DNA from: CAWELS01 sp964468205
GTDB lineage: Bacteria > Acidobacteriota > Terriglobia > Bryobacterales > Bryobacteraceae
Direction of reading: 5' to 3'
Assembly: GCA_964468205.1 (NCBI GenBank)
Contig: CAYXVG010000157.1
Span: 1 to 5,916, forward strand
Length of the DNA: 5,916 bases
Position numbers and translations under genes: made by a program. A model generated the notes under the pieces. That model was not told the origin of the DNA, did no database searches, and saw only the letters and a program-made list of their open reading frames with translations. Numbering within the stretch: position 1 is the stretch's first letter; each line of letters begins with the position of its first letter. Of the stretch, positions 5,767 to 5,916 are shown piece after piece.

Positions 5767-5916
5767 ATGGCAACGGCAGTAGAGGCGCAAACCCGGCATG
5801 AGGTCGAACGGTTCATGAGGGGACTCATCAAACGAAACCCTGGCGAGACTGAGTTTCACCAGGCCGTCAGAGAGGTGATGGAGACTCTGATTCCATTCAC
5901 ATTGGAAAACCCTAGC
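5767..5916 (+). CDS. gdhA: NADP-type glutamate dehydrogenase (N-terminal part, runs off right edge)
   Basis: This enzyme is predicted to reductively aminate 2-oxoglutarate with ammonia and NADPH to make glutamate. Only 50 codons are visible. They match the N-terminal helical region of the hexameric bacterial enzyme: a helix ending FMRGLIKRNPGE (16-27), then EFHQAVREVMETLIPF (29-44) and ENPS. This parallels the E. coli GdhA start, where EFAQAVREVM and a WPFLEQNP segment occur at the same place. The catalytic domain lies outside the window. The ATG at 5767 has a GGAGAGG purine stretch (5751-5757) 9 nt upstream. It is 58 nt after the aminotransferase stop with no terminator between, so the two are probably co-transcribed. 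The alternative, an NAD-type enzyme of the same family, cannot be excluded from this piece, but the N-terminal pattern favours the NADP form. Confidence 0.9.
   Translation, partial: MATAVEAQTRHEVERFMRGLIKRNPGETEFHQAVREVMETLIPFTLENPS

Overview
The window looks like moderately GC-rich bacterial chromosome, probably from a Gram-negative organism. The evidence is good Shine-Dalgarno sites, GTG and TTG starts, a typical Sec signal peptide and compact spacing between genes. Nothing fixes the phylum. I see no mobile element, CRISPR array, rRNA gene or convincing tRNA.

Left part (1-1546, minus strand): the N-terminal 143 codons of a short-chain dehydrogenase/reductase resembling glucose 1-dehydrogenase run off the left edge. 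Behind it is a gene-free stretch of about 380 bp, then a stand-alone NAD(P)H-hydrate epimerase (YjeF N-terminal domain) that probably starts at a TTG. A 222-bp divergent intergenic region (1547-1768) separates this half from the plus-strand genes and carries a perfect 10-bp hairpin.

Middle part (1769-4276, plus strand): three closely spaced genes. They encode an exported DUF302 protein, a polytopic membrane protein of unknown function with a repeated H-x3-G-x2-F-G motif, and a soluble PAS-HisKA-HATPase sensor kinase. The kinase has a GTG start inside a longer open frame. No response regulator is visible, so the kinase is an orphan within the window. Spacing suggests one transcript, with a second perfect hairpin between the first two genes.

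Right part (4395-5916, plus strand): a class I/II PLP-dependent aminotransferase with an unusual four-cysteine cluster. It is followed after 58 bp by the first 50 codons of an NADP-type glutamate dehydrogenase (gdhA). The pair fits amino-group handling: GdhA makes glutamate from ammonia and 2-oxoglutarate, and the transaminase could pass the amino group on.

Several genes touch nicotinamide cofactors (the SDR, the NAD(P)HX epimerase, GdhA), but they lie on both strands and a shared function is only an inference. The least explained material is the DUF302/membrane protein/orphan kinase set and the cysteine-bearing aminotransferase.
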